A DNA stretch of 22,197 bases from positions 1 through 22,197 of the forward strand of contig SOKA01000089.1 of assembly GCA_004376105.1 (NCBI GenBank). Reading direction: 5' to 3'. Each line of letters opens with the position of its first letter. Positions within the stretch are counted from its first letter, which is position 1. The notes under the pieces are model-generated. The model did not search any database. It was not told the origin of the DNA and saw nothing but the letters and a program-made list of their open reading frames with translations. Positions 15,023 to 22,197 of this stretch are shown in pieces. A program made the position numbers and the translations under genes. This DNA is from Dehalococcoidia bacterium. Its GTDB lineage: Bacteria; Chloroflexota; Dehalococcoidia; Dehalococcoidales; E44-bin46.

Positions 15023-15418
15023 ATGTCACCTATAAGTTTTGAGCAACTAGTTGTCGGTTATGAGTTTCCATCGACCAGTTACCAGTTGAGTGAGTCAGTT
15101 ATTTCCAAGTATCTGGAAGCGGTGGGCGGGCAGCAGCATTTCCTAACATCGGGGATTGTTCCCCCTCTAGCTATAGCCGCATACGCTATGACCGCATTGT
15201 CTCAGTCATTCTCAGTACCACCGGGCTCTATACATGCCTCCCAGGAGCTTGAATTCCTCAAGCTAGTACCCATCGGGACCACCATAAGCTGTGGCGGCAA
15301 GATAGCCCAAAAAGTACAGCGTGGTAAATTACAGCTGGTAGTGCTTGAAATCAACGCCCTGAACCAAGACAAGGAAAAGGTCTTGTCAGGAAAAGCCACC
15401 ATAGTCGTGCCAAGTTAG
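15023..15418 (+). CDS. HadA-like non-catalytic subunit of (3R)-hydroxyacyl-ACP dehydratase
   Basis: 131-residue hot-dog fold protein of the FAS1-like/MaoC dehydratase group. The N-terminus FEQLVVGYEFPSTSYQLSESVISKYLEAVGG and the core strand PPGSIHASQELEFLKLVPIGTTISC are typical. The catalytic D-x-N-P-x-H motif is absent, whereas the next gene has it. This matches the HadA/HadB division of labour known from mycobacteria, where HadA shapes the acyl channel and HadB is catalytic. The SD is weak (AGGA at 15005-15008, too far). It is first in the operon behind the promoter at 14921 and 24 nt before its partner. Confidence 0.75.
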   Translation: MSPISFEQLVVGYEFPSTSYQLSESVISKYLEAVGGQQHFLTSGIVPPLAIAAYAMTALSQSFSVPPGSIHASQELEFLKLVPIGTTISCGGKIAQKVQRGKLQLVVLEINALNQDKEKVLSGKATIVVPS

Positions 15419-15442
15419 GAATTTGGGAGGGAAATACCTGCT

Positions 15443-15865
15443 TTGACCCAGGAACTGAAACTCTCAGACATACATCAAGGGGACAGCTTACCTTCGGTGG
15501 TAAAGCACATTACTCAGAGGGAGATTAACCTGTATGCCGAGGCAAGTGGAGATTTTAACCCCATCCATATAGATGAGTCCTTTGCCGCTCAAACTCCCCT
15601 TGGTGGCACTATAGCCCATGGTATGCTTATTCTAGCCTATGTGTCGGAAGTGATGACACAAGCTTTTGGTAAAAGCTGGCTCTCAGGGGGCAAGCTTTCG
15701 GTGCGGTTTAAAGCACCAGCCCGCCCCAAAGATACTATAACCACCAGTGGCAAGATTGATTCCATTGAGTATAAAGAGGGTGTCCCATACGTCAATTGCA
15801 GCTTAGAGAGTCGTAATCAAAAGGGAGAAACAGTGATTACGGGTGGGGCAGTGGTCAAACTTTAG
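15443..15865 (+). CDS. MaoC-like (3R)-hydroxyacyl-ACP dehydratase, catalytic HadB-like subunit
   Basis: Removes water from 3-hydroxyacyl-ACP in the elongation cycle. The 140-residue hot-dog protein carries the hydratase-2 motif GDFNPIHID with catalytic D37 and H42 (spacing 5, as in the family) and GTIAHGML. The start is a TTG at 15443 with GGGAGG at 15425-15430, 12 nt upstream, a long spacing. The preceding gene supplies the non-catalytic partner. A (R)-specific enoyl-CoA hydratase is the alternative, but the fab operon context favours fatty-acid synthesis; no fabZ or fabA is in the cluster. Confidence 0.82.
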   Translation: MTQELKLSDIHQGDSLPSVVKHITQREINLYAEASGDFNPIHIDESFAAQTPLGGTIAHGMLILAYVSEVMTQAFGKSWLSGGKLSVRFKAPARPKDTITTSGKIDSIEYKEGVPYVNCSLESRNQKGETVITGGAVVKL

Positions 15866-15892
15866 CCAATACTCCGGGGAAGGAGACTTCTC

Positions 15893-16915
15893 ATGACAAA
15901 GGCCGAGCAGAGAGTAAGGGTAGCAATAGATGCTATGGGTGGTGATTATGCTCCTGATGAGATAGTTAAAGGTGCGGTGGCGGCTGCCGAGAAGGGTGAT
16001 GTAGAGGTTATCTTAGTTGGTCCTATCGATACTGTAGAAGCAGAGTTAGCCAAATATAATATCTCCGGTTTACCTATTCATTGTGTCAAGGCTGACGACT
16101 TTATCAAAGAGGAGGAGCATCCTGCCCTGGCTGTTCGCCGCAAACCTAACTCCTCTATAGCTGTAGCCACCAAGATGGTGAAGACAGGAGAGGCAGATGG
16201 ACTGCTTGGGGCTACCGCTACTGGAGCACTGGTTACCAGTGCCATACAGTTTCTGGGTATGGTAGAGGGGATAGACCGACCTGTACTTGGCGGGGTTCTC
16301 TCTGGCACTGCCCCAAATACAGTAATATTCGACCTAGGGGTAAATATGGATTGCAAGCCGCAGCATCTACTGACCTTTGCCATTATAGGTACTGTTTATG
16401 CTAGAATATTCCTGAATATTGCTAATCCCACGGTGGCTCTGCTAAGTATTGGCAAAGAAGAGGGTAAGGGTAATCAATTAGCTCGGGAAACCTACCCTCT
16501 TCTACAAAAGAGCGGTTTGAACTTTATTGGCAATGTAGAAGGTAACGGAATCCTTACCGGGCAAGCTAATGTCATTGTCTGTGATGCTTTTGTGGGTAAC
16601 GTCATTTTTAAGTTTAGTGAGAGTGGAGCCGAAATTATTGGTAACTACTTCAAAAGTAAGATGAAAAGTTATCCAATGATAAGTCACCTCTTAAAGGACA
16701 AGGTTAAGGATTTGGTGGCATCACTCTCCTTGCCTGATAGTGTAGGTGGTGGTCTTATCTGGGGGGTTGACGGCATCGTGCTGAAAATGCATGGGCATAG
16801 TCGAGCTCCAGATGTAACCAAGAAAATAGCTCAAGTCAAGATGGCGGTGGAGAGCGATATAGTAGGTTGCCTAAAATCAGAGCTAGCCACAATTAGAAAA
16901 AAACTCAATTTGTGA
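15893..16915 (+). CDS. plsX: Phosphate acyltransferase PlsX
   Basis: Converts acyl-ACP and phosphate to acyl-phosphate, the donor for PlsY in phospholipid synthesis; a peripheral membrane enzyme. The 340-residue protein has the family opening VRVAIDAMGGDYAPDEIVKGAV, the HPALAVRRKPNSSI segment, GATATGALVTSA, GVLSGTAPNTVIFDLGVN, SIGKEEGKGN and the end region GGGLIWGVDGIVLKMHGHS. The length is normal. GGAAGGAG precedes the ATG. It is followed after 11 nt by acpP, a widespread plsX-acpP arrangement. Confidence 0.97.
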   Translation: MTKAEQRVRVAIDAMGGDYAPDEIVKGAVAAAEKGDVEVILVGPIDTVEAELAKYNISGLPIHCVKADDFIKEEEHPALAVRRKPNSSIAVATKMVKTGEADGLLGATATGALVTSAIQFLGMVEGIDRPVLGGVLSGTAPNTVIFDLGVNMDCKPQHLLTFAIIGTVYARIFLNIANPTVALLSIGKEEGKGNQLARETYPLLQKSGLNFIGNVEGNGILTGQANVIVCDAFVGNVIFKFSESGAEIIGNYFKSKMKSYPMISHLLKDKVKDLVASLSLPDSVGGGLIWGVDGIVLKMHGHSRAPDVTKKIAQVKMAVESDIVGCLKSELATIRKKLNL

Positions 16916-16926
16916 AAGGAGTTATT

Positions 16927-17175
16927 ATGTCTGCTACCGAGGAAACCATTAAAGATATTATTGTCAAGATTGTGCATTGCGACCGAGAAGTTCTTACCCC
17001 TACTTCTACCTTCGAAGATATGAAAGCCGATTCCCTAGATATGGTTCAAGTGCTGGTAGCTTTAGAAGACGAATTTGATATTGAAATTCCTGATGAGGAC
17101 GCTCAAAAATTCCAGAATTTTGGTGATTTTGCTGCCTACGTTGAAGCTCGTGTAGCTGAGAAAGGCAATGCTTAA
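16927..17175 (+). CDS. acpP: Acyl carrier protein
   Basis: Small acidic carrier of growing acyl chains. The 82-residue protein carries the 4'-phosphopantetheine site at Ser36 in ADSLDMVQ, followed by VLVALEDEFDIEIPDEDAQKF, the helix III region. The start is the ATG at 16927, 5 nt after AAAGGAG; the in-frame GTG at 16912 overlaps the plsX stop and is not favoured. The 3' end overlaps the next gene by 8 nt. Confidence 0.96.
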   Translation: MSATEETIKDIIVKIVHCDREVLTPTSTFEDMKADSLDMVQVLVALEDEFDIEIPDEDAQKFQNFGDFAAYVEARVAEKGNA

Positions 17176-17950
17176 AGGTAAGGTAGCTCTAGTAACTGGT
17201 AGTTCTCGTGGCATCGGTAGAGCTATAGCCTTGAAACTGGCTGAGCAGGGAGCCGATGTTATTATAAATTTCTTTCGTCGACGCCAAGCTGCGGAACAAA
17301 CGGCTAAGGATGTTGAGAGCCTAGGGGTAACGGCTAAGGTTATCAAGGCTAATGTGGGCGACCCGGAAAAGATTGATGAGATGTTTGACATTATCGGCAG
17401 CAGCTTCGGTCGGCTAGATATATTCATAAATAACGCCGCCTCCGGCCTGCCTCGCTCTGCCCTAGACCTGGATACTAAAGGCTGGGAATGGACTATGGAC
17501 ATTAATGCCAGGGCTTTTCTACTTTGCACCCAGCGAGCAGTTAGGCTTATGGAGGGGAGGGGTGGTAAAATAGTTACTATCTCCAGCTTAGGCTCGTCCC
17601 TAGTATTGCCAGGTTATGTGGCCATAGGAGTATCTAAGGCTGCCCTTGAAGCCTTGACTCGCTATCTAGCCATAGAGCTAGCCCCTAAAGGCATCTGTGT
17701 TAACACTGTGGCGGCTTCACTTGTCCCAACCGAAACCGGCATGCTTTACGCCAGGGGAGGACAACAAGGGGAAGGTTCTTCATGGCAAACGACTCCGGCA
17801 GGTAGACTGGTAAGCGCTGAAGATATAGCCAATGTAGTAGCTTTTTTGTGCAGTGAGGAGGCTTTTATGATAAGAGGACAGATAATTATCATTGATGGAG
17901 GTACTTCACTAGCACCTTTTAGTCTTGTGAGTAAAGGAGGAGGACATTGA
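17168..17950 (+). CDS. fabL: Enoyl-ACP reductase, FabL type
   Basis: SDR-family NADPH-dependent enoyl-ACP reductase, the last step of each elongation cycle. The 260-residue protein has the cofactor motif TGSSRGIG (10-17) and INNAASG. The catalytic pair is Y150-x6-K157 within GYVAIGVSKAALEALTRYLAIEL, the spacing of enoyl reductases (FabI/FabL) and not the Y-x3-K of ketoreductases. The glycine motif and the closing MIRGQIIIIDGG are those of Bacillus FabL rather than FabI. It overlaps acpP by 8 nt and fabF by 4 nt. FabL enzymes are known to be less sensitive to triclosan than FabI; sensitivity here is not predicted further. Confidence 0.88.
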   Translation: MLKGKVALVTGSSRGIGRAIALKLAEQGADVIINFFRRRQAAEQTAKDVESLGVTAKVIKANVGDPEKIDEMFDIIGSSFGRLDIFINNAASGLPRSALDLDTKGWEWTMDINARAFLLCTQRAVRLMEGRGGKIVTISSLGSSLVLPGYVAIGVSKAALEALTRYLAIELAPKGICVNTVAASLVPTETGMLYARGGQQGEGSSWQTTPAGRLVSAEDIANVVAFLCSEEAFMIRGQIIIIDGGTSLAPFSLVSKGGGH

Positions 17951-19182
17951 ATAAGCAGCGAGTAGTGGTTACTGGGATGGGTGTTATTTGCCCTCTGGGC
18001 TTAAACATGGATGAGTTCTGGGCAGGTTTGGTAGCTGGAAAATCAGGCATTGATTATATTACACATTTTGATGCTAGTAACTACCCAGTAAAAGTAGCCG
18101 CTGAGGTAAATGGCTTCGACCCGACAAAATACATGGATATAAAAACAGTTGAACGCACTCGGAGGGCTATTCACTTCGCTATAGCTGCAGTTAAGGAAGC
18201 AGTAAAATCGGCTAGGCTAGATATGACCAAGGAGCAGACAGAGCGAGTAGGCATCATCTGCTCTAATATGATAGAACATAAGTGCATCGCCGAAGGGTGG
18301 GAGACGCTCCAGAAACGGGGTCCAAGAAGGGTTGACCCGCTGTTTTTTACCAAGTCAGCACCTAGTATGGTATCCATACAAATAGCAATGTTACTCGGGG
18401 CTAGGGGACCCAACACCAGTGTGAACAGCCTCTGTGCCAGTGGCTCTGATACTATAGGGACTTGCCTAAATTTCATCCGCTTAGACTATGCCGATGTAAT
18501 GATAGCCGTTGCATCTGATGCTTCGCTAGATGAAATGACCATAGCCGCTATGAGTAGGCTGGGGGCTCTATCCCCAGAGCCAGACCCTAATAAGGCTTGC
18601 CGACCTTTTGACCTCAACCGCAACGGTTTTGTCTATGGGGAAGGGTCAGGGGTAGTAATATTAGAAACCTACGAGCATGCCAAGAGGCGAGAGGCACCGA
18701 TTCTAGCTGAGCTGGCTGGAGCAGCCTGGACATATGATGCCTATGATATGACCGCTCCCCAACCTGAAACCGAAGCTATAGCTATGAGAATCGCTCTCCA
18801 AAACGCTGGAGTAAAACCTGAAGAGGTTGATTATATCAACGCCCACGGCACCAGTACCAAGCTGAATGACATCAGTGAAACTAAAGCCATCAAAATGGTT
18901 TTCGGAGACAGGGCTTACCAAATCCCCATAAGCACTCATAAGTCTATGTTTGGTCACCTGATAACCGCCGGTGGTGCTGTTGAGTCTATTGGTGTGGTAT
19001 TAACCGTAAATAATGGGATTATTCCACCAACTATACATTATGAAACCCCCGACCCAGAATGTGATTTAGACTATGTGCCTAATGTGGCTCGCCAAGCGCA
19101 GGTAAATGTCTGCCTGAAAAATAGTTTTGGTCTTGGTGGGCAAAATTGCTGCCTCGTTTTCAAACGATTTAAGGAGATTTAA
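17947..19182 (+). CDS. fabF: Beta-ketoacyl-ACP synthase II
   Basis: Condensing enzyme that adds malonyl-ACP units to the growing chain. The 411-residue protein has the active-site Cys163 in SLCASGSD, His300 in NAHGTSTKLND, Lys332 and His337 in HKSMFGHLITAGG, in the KAS II order Cys-His-Lys-His. FGLGGQNCCLVF closes the fold. The start is TTG at 17947, with AAAGGAGGAGG directly upstream and a 4-nt overlap with the fabL stop. No chain-initiating synthase (FabH) is in the operon. Confidence 0.95.
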   Translation: MNKQRVVVTGMGVICPLGLNMDEFWAGLVAGKSGIDYITHFDASNYPVKVAAEVNGFDPTKYMDIKTVERTRRAIHFAIAAVKEAVKSARLDMTKEQTERVGIICSNMIEHKCIAEGWETLQKRGPRRVDPLFFTKSAPSMVSIQIAMLLGARGPNTSVNSLCASGSDTIGTCLNFIRLDYADVMIAVASDASLDEMTIAAMSRLGALSPEPDPNKACRPFDLNRNGFVYGEGSGVVILETYEHAKRREAPILAELAGAAWTYDAYDMTAPQPETEAIAMRIALQNAGVKPEEVDYINAHGTSTKLNDISETKAIKMVFGDRAYQIPISTHKSMFGHLITAGGAVESIGVVLTVNNGIIPPTIHYETPDPECDLDYVPNVARQAQVNVCLKNSFGLGGQNCCLVFKRFKEI

Positions 19183-19184
19183 GG

Positions 19185-19934
19185 ATGAATAAGACATCTT
19201 TAGAATTAGAGGGCAAGGTATCACTAGTAACCGGTGCTGCCCGTGGCATAGGTAGGGCTATAGCCCTTAAGCTTTCAAGCCTAGGGTCTAAAGTGGCAAT
19301 TAACGACCTATCAAAAGAGACTGCTGGTAGCGTAGTTGACACCATAATAAGTCAGGGTGGAGAAGCTATGGCCGTGGAAGCAGATATAAGAGATGGGGAA
19401 GCAGTAAAAGTCATGGTGCAGGAAGTGACTGACAGGTGGGATAAGATTGATATTTTAGTAAATAATGCCGGCATTACCAGGGATACTCTCTTATTGAGGA
19501 TGTCTGATAAAGCCTGGGATGATGTACTCGATACTAATTTACGGGGAGTATATTTGTGCACTAAGTTTGCCCTGCGTTCTATGATGAAGCAGCGGTGGGG
19601 ACGTATCATCAGTATTGCCTCTATTGCTGGAATAATAGGCAATGTAGGGCAAACTAATTATGCTGCCTCTAAAGGGGGAATCATTGCCTTTACTAAGAGC
19701 ATAGCTAGAGAGACAGGCTCACTGAACATAACTGCTAATGCTATAGCCCCGGGCTTCATTCTCACCGATATGACTGAGAAGCTACCCCAAGAAAGGAAGG
19801 AACTTATCCTATCGATGATTTCACTCCAGCGCTTTGGCAAGCCAGAAGAAGTAGCCGAGCTGGTAGCTTTCTTAGCCAGCGACCGAGCTAGCTATATTAA
19901 TGGGCAGGTTATTGGTATAGATGGGGGAATATAG
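19185..19934 (+). CDS. fabG: 3-oxoacyl-ACP reductase
   Basis: SDR-family NADPH-dependent ketoreductase of the elongation cycle. The 249-residue protein has TGAARGIG (16-23), LVNNAGITRD (91-100), and the catalytic S146, Y159, K163 in SIAS and YAASKGG. NAIAPGFILTDMTEKL and YINGQVIGIDGG are typical FabG. AAGGAG stands 8 nt before the ATG, which lies 2 nt after the fabF stop. It is the last gene of the operon; a clear terminator is not visible in the 31 nt before the convergent neighbour. Confidence 0.95.
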   Translation: MNKTSLELEGKVSLVTGAARGIGRAIALKLSSLGSKVAINDLSKETAGSVVDTIISQGGEAMAVEADIRDGEAVKVMVQEVTDRWDKIDILVNNAGITRDTLLLRMSDKAWDDVLDTNLRGVYLCTKFALRSMMKQRWGRIISIASIAGIIGNVGQTNYAASKGGIIAFTKSIARETGSLNITANAIAPGFILTDMTEKLPQERKELILSMISLQRFGKPEEVAELVAFLASDRASYINGQVIGIDGGI

Positions 19935-19965
19935 CCCAGCTAATTCAGAATAAGGTAGACATATT

Positions 19966-20454
19966 TCAGCCGCCAAAGCCGCCACCCAAGCAACCACGGC
20001 GCCCGGCATCGGGTCCCATTTGTTGCATATTTGCCTTAAGCCAGTCTTCAAGCCCCTGTTTACTCTTGGTTAGCGGCTTTTCTAGCTTATCCACATTGAT
20101 AGCCGATAGGTAGGTAGTTGATTTATACTTCTTGGCCGCCTCTATCTCCTGGTTGAAATCTTCGGCCAGGCCAAAGGCATCAGCTAGGGCACTCCGTAGC
20201 GACGCCTCTAGAAAATCCACCTTAGCACTATTCCTATTCCAGCTACCGGTCTTAAATTTCCTGGGGCGCCCCCGAAAGCTGAAGCTTTCCACAAGCTTCA
20301 GGTTCTCATTTACGTCAAAAAACAGACTGCCAGCTATCTCCACCTCTGTCCTTTCGGCTTTGCGCCGCCTAAAGAGAAAAGAGAATACTATAAGAACAAT
20401 TATTGGTATTAGAATCATCCATTGAGTGCCTTCACCAAAAAAATTTTCAGGCAT
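19966..20454 (-). CDS. Small single-helix membrane protein, unknown function
   Basis: 162-residue protein I do not recognise. The N-terminus has one membrane helix (about 12-28, WMILIPIIVLIVFSFLF) followed by an RRRK stop-transfer cluster, so the C-terminal part should be cytoplasmic. That part is rich in charged residues, with SFSFRGRPRKFKTGSWNRN and two helical segments (about 78-118 and 124-146), and ends in a Gly-rich tail with one Cys (GCLGGGFGG). AGGGGG precedes the ATG and a TATAAT lies upstream (20475-20480 on the minus strand). It is convergent to fabG and probably transcribed alone. Confidence 0.65.
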   Translation of the reverse strand: MPENFFGEGTQWMILIPIIVLIVFSFLFRRRKAERTEVEIAGSLFFDVNENLKLVESFSFRGRPRKFKTGSWNRNSAKVDFLEASLRSALADAFGLAEDFNQEIEAAKKYKSTTYLSAINVDKLEKPLTKSKQGLEDWLKANMQQMGPDAGRRGCLGGGFGG

Positions 20455-20474
20455 ATGTTACCCCCTAACTCCGC

Positions 20475-20480
20475 ATTATA
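20475..20480 (-). promoter_or_regulatory. -10 element of the small membrane protein gene
   Basis: Plus-strand ATTATA reads TATAAT on the minus strand, 20 nt before the ATG. No good -35 is visible at standard distance. Confidence 0.35.
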
Positions 20481-20565
20481 ATAATTTATTAAACCAAATT
20501 ATCAGCAATATGTCTATAGGATATATCAAAGAGGGGCATTTATATTAAGGTAGGATTACTTTGTT

Positions 20566-21213
20566 CTAGTTACTCCTCCTCACCAACAGGCATATATTTC
20601 TGGAGAAGGTCTTGAGCGGATAGTGGTAGGAGCTTTCGGGAAAGGATTTGAGCACCTTAAAGCCAGCCCTCCTTACCAGCTTCTCCAGCTCGGAGTAAGA
20701 GAACAGGTAATAGTAGCGATACAGGATCTTACCCTTTGTCCGCCAGGGCACAGCTACCTCTTTTGGCTTAAACCAGAACCTGGGTTGCCAACGGTTCCAT
20801 ACGGTGATAAAGGCTTCACCACCCGGCTTTAATACTCGCCCCAGCTCGTCTAGGGCAGCTTGCTTCTCCTTCTTGCCTTTTATATGGTGGTAGGTAGCTA
20901 CTGAGATTGCCCAGTCAAAGGTCTGGTCAGAATAGGGAAGACAGCTAACATCAGCCACCGATAAGTTCACGGTGAGGTTGAATTTTTGGGAGTATTTTCG
21001 GGCAAACCTTAACATCTCAGTAGAAAAGTCCAGACCATATAATTCAAAGCTCTGGTTGAAGGGTAGAAAGTCAGGACCGTGAGCACAACCAATGTTAAGT
21101 AGCTTGCCCTTCTGCCACCGTTGTGCCAACGCTTCTAGCTCGTTACGGAATATAGACCAATGCCTGAAGTTATACCAGCCTGGGGCTATCTGATTAAATA
21201 CATTTGTTGTCAT
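20566..21213 (-). CDS. Class I SAM methyltransferase resembling Trm9/ALKBH8 (tRNA wobble-uridine methyltransferase)
   Basis: 215-residue Rossmann-fold methyltransferase. It starts VFNQIAPGWYNFR-W, has SAM motif I LLNIGCAHGPDFLPF, the acidic strand-2 end LYGLDFSTEML, and ADVSCLPYSDQTFDWAISVATYHHI...ALDELGRVLKPGG. After this comes ITVWN, a VPW motif and YRYYYLFSYSELEKLVRRAGF. The last features and the IAP...R-W opening are those of the Trm9/ALKBH8 group, which methylates the carboxymethyl group of cm5U34 in tRNA, and not of ubiquinone or menaquinone methyltransferases. It is divergent to elp3, whose product makes the cm5U substrate, 35 nt away. No Trm112 partner is seen here. Assignment to tRNA is an inference from both lines; a generic small-molecule methyltransferase remains possible. 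No clear SD precedes the ATG. Confidence 0.7.
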   Translation of the reverse strand: MTTNVFNQIAPGWYNFRHWSIFRNELEALAQRWQKGKLLNIGCAHGPDFLPFNQSFELYGLDFSTEMLRFARKYSQKFNLTVNLSVADVSCLPYSDQTFDWAISVATYHHIKGKKEKQAALDELGRVLKPGGEAFITVWNRWQPRFWFKPKEVAVPWRTKGKILYRYYYLFSYSELEKLVRRAGFKVLKSFPESSYHYPLKTFSRNICLLVRRSN

Positions 21214-21240
21214 AAGCTAAAATCTGCTAAACTGTTTATG

Positions 21241-21270
21241 AGTATACTATGAAAAAATCCACCAGGACAA
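21241..21270 (-). promoter_or_regulatory. Promoter of the Trm9-like gene, inside the elp3 5' end
   Basis: On the minus strand TTGTCC (21270-21265) and TATACT (21246-21241) are 18 nt apart, giving a start near 21234 and a leader of about 20 nt. The -35 lies within elp3 codons. AGTATACT at 21241-21248 is self-complementary. For elp3 only a weak candidate is seen (TTGTCA 21207-21212 and TAAACT 21228-21233), implying a very short leader. Confidence 0.4.
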
Positions 21271-22197
21271 TATCCGGGGTTACACCAGTAGCAGTGATGA
21301 CCCTGCCTCTGAAGTGCCCAGGACAATGCATCTATTGCCCTACCTACTTGGCTACACCTCAGAGCTATACCCCTGAGTCGCCAGCAGTGTTACGAGCTAG
21401 AAAATGTGGCTATGATGCCAAGAAACAGATTAAGCTAAGATTAAAAGTTTTATCAGAAATGGGACACCCCACAGATAAGATTGAGCTGATAGTAATGGGC
21501 GGCACCTTCCTAGCCCAGCCTAAGGACTACCAATACCAGTTTATTAAGGATTGCTTTGATGCCTTGAATGGTGAGGAATCTGCCACATTAGAGGAAGCAA
21601 AGAGACTTAACCAAACGGCTAACCATCGTTGCATCGGGCTATGCATAGAGACCAGGCCTGATTGGTGTGGGCAGGAGGAGATAGATAGGATGCTCGAGTT
21701 CGGCACCACCAGGGTTGAACTCGGCGTCCAGACCTTAGACGATGAAATCTACCGAGTGGTAAGAAGAGGGCACAAGGTAGAAGATGTAGTTAAAGCCACC
21801 ACATTGCTCAAGGAGCATGGCTTTAAGGTGCATTACCACTGGATGCCGGGACTACCTGGCTCAACCCCGGAAGAGGACCTAGAGCTATCCAAAAGGCTAT
21901 TTGATGATGCTCGGTTTAAACCGGATGGCTTGAAGCTATATCCTACCATGGTAGTGGCGGGCACTGAGCTGGAGAAATGGTATCGGGATGGGCGCTATCA
22001 GCCATACGATGATGAGACAATGATTAACCTGATTGCTGAGATTAAGTCTATTGTGCCCAAGTATGTCAGAATCTCAAGGGTGCTGCGTGACATCCCGCCC
22101 AAGTTTATTGTCGGTGGTTTAAAGGATTCGCTACGGGATGTAGTTAAACAGCGAATGAAGCAGCAAGCTATTGAATGTAGGTGCATCAGGTGTCGGG
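21249..22197 (+). CDS. elp3: tRNA uridine(34) carboxymethyl synthase Elp3 (3' end outside window)
   Basis: Radical-SAM/acetyltransferase enzyme that installs the carboxymethyl-type group at C5 of wobble U34 in tRNA. 316 codons are present. The [4Fe-4S] cysteines are C23, C27 and C30 in CPGQCIYCP. Elp3 hallmarks are TPQSYTPESPAVLRA, MGGTFLA, CIGLCIETRPD, FGTTRVELGVQTLDD, KVHYHWMPGLPGS, LKLYPTMVV and the zinc-ligand cluster CRCIRC at the window edge. The C-terminal acetyltransferase domain lies beyond the window. The ATG at 21249 starts right at the radical-SAM region (MKKSTRTISGVTPVAVMT), so the long N-terminal RNA-binding extension of eukaryotic and archaeal Elp3 is absent, as I recall for Dehalococcoides Elp3. 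No SD is seen, so translation may be leaderless or nearly so. Confidence 0.95.
   Translation, partial: MKKSTRTISGVTPVAVMTLPLKCPGQCIYCPTYLATPQSYTPESPAVLRARKCGYDAKKQIKLRLKVLSEMGHPTDKIELIVMGGTFLAQPKDYQYQFIKDCFDALNGEESATLEEAKRLNQTANHRCIGLCIETRPDWCGQEEIDRMLEFGTTRVELGVQTLDDEIYRVVRRGHKVEDVVKATTLLKEHGFKVHYHWMPGLPGSTPEEDLELSKRLFDDARFKPDGLKLYPTMVVAGTELEKWYRDGRYQPYDDETMINLIAEIKSIVPKYVRISRVLRDIPPKFIVGGLKDSLRDVVKQRMKQQAIECRCIRCR

Noticed and set aside
1..22197. CRISPR array, rRNA or tRNA genes
   Set aside because: No regularly spaced repeats and no rRNA or tRNA-like sequence was seen on either strand.

Overview
The window comes from an uncultured-type Chloroflexota genome, most likely class Dehalococcoidia. 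The family assignment is an inference from protein resemblance recalled from Dehalococcoides and its relatives (RpoC, RuvB, and the short-N-terminus Elp3). No rRNA or tRNA gene was seen that could settle it. Most genes share a balanced base composition and have good Shine-Dalgarno (SD) sites.

Layout. (1) 1-6942, plus strand: the 3' part of rpoB, complete rpoC overlapping it by 8 nt, and ruvB. (2) 6965-7093: a decayed relic of a staphylococcal-nuclease-like lipoprotein. (3) 7098-8851, minus strand: three lipoproteins, namely two chagasin (I42) type protease-inhibitor folds around one SIMPL-domain protein. (4) 9204-12391, plus strand: a visibly AT-rich accessory block with a ParB-like/HTH protein, a D12-class adenine DNA methyltransferase and a PD-(D/E)XK nuclease with a coiled coil. 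Two diverged copies of a 26-bp repeat flank the nuclease gene; the second sits in a strongly foldable ~50-nt element and is followed by a terminator-like hairpin. (5) 12581-13962, minus strand: an ECF sigma factor and its DUF5667-type membrane anti-sigma factor. (6) 14214-14873: a RimI-like acetyltransferase. (7) 15023-19934, plus strand: a compact fatty-acid synthesis operon (two-subunit HadAB-like dehydratase, plsX, acpP, fabL, fabF, fabG) behind a near-consensus promoter with a palindrome over its start site. (8) 19966-20454, minus strand: a one-helix membrane protein of unknown role. (9) 20566-22197: a Trm9-like methyltransferase divergent from elp3, which runs off the window.

How the genes work together. 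The fab operon holds elongation condensation (FabF), both reductases (FabG, FabL), the dehydratase, the carrier protein and the PlsX entry into phospholipid synthesis; FabD, FabH and the acetyl-CoA carboxylase are not here. Elp3 makes the carboxymethyl-type modification of wobble U34, and the neighbouring protein resembles the enzyme that methylates that product in eukaryotes, so the pair may form a small bacterial mcm5U pathway. The ParB-like/methyltransferase/nuclease block looks like a modification-plus-cleavage defence module of an unfamiliar layout.

Two genes (ruvB and the outermost I42-like lipoprotein) lack any ATG, GTG or TTG at the position demanded by their protein sequence, yet both have an ATA codon 7 nt behind a good SD site. 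This is either real AUA initiation or two small sequence errors.
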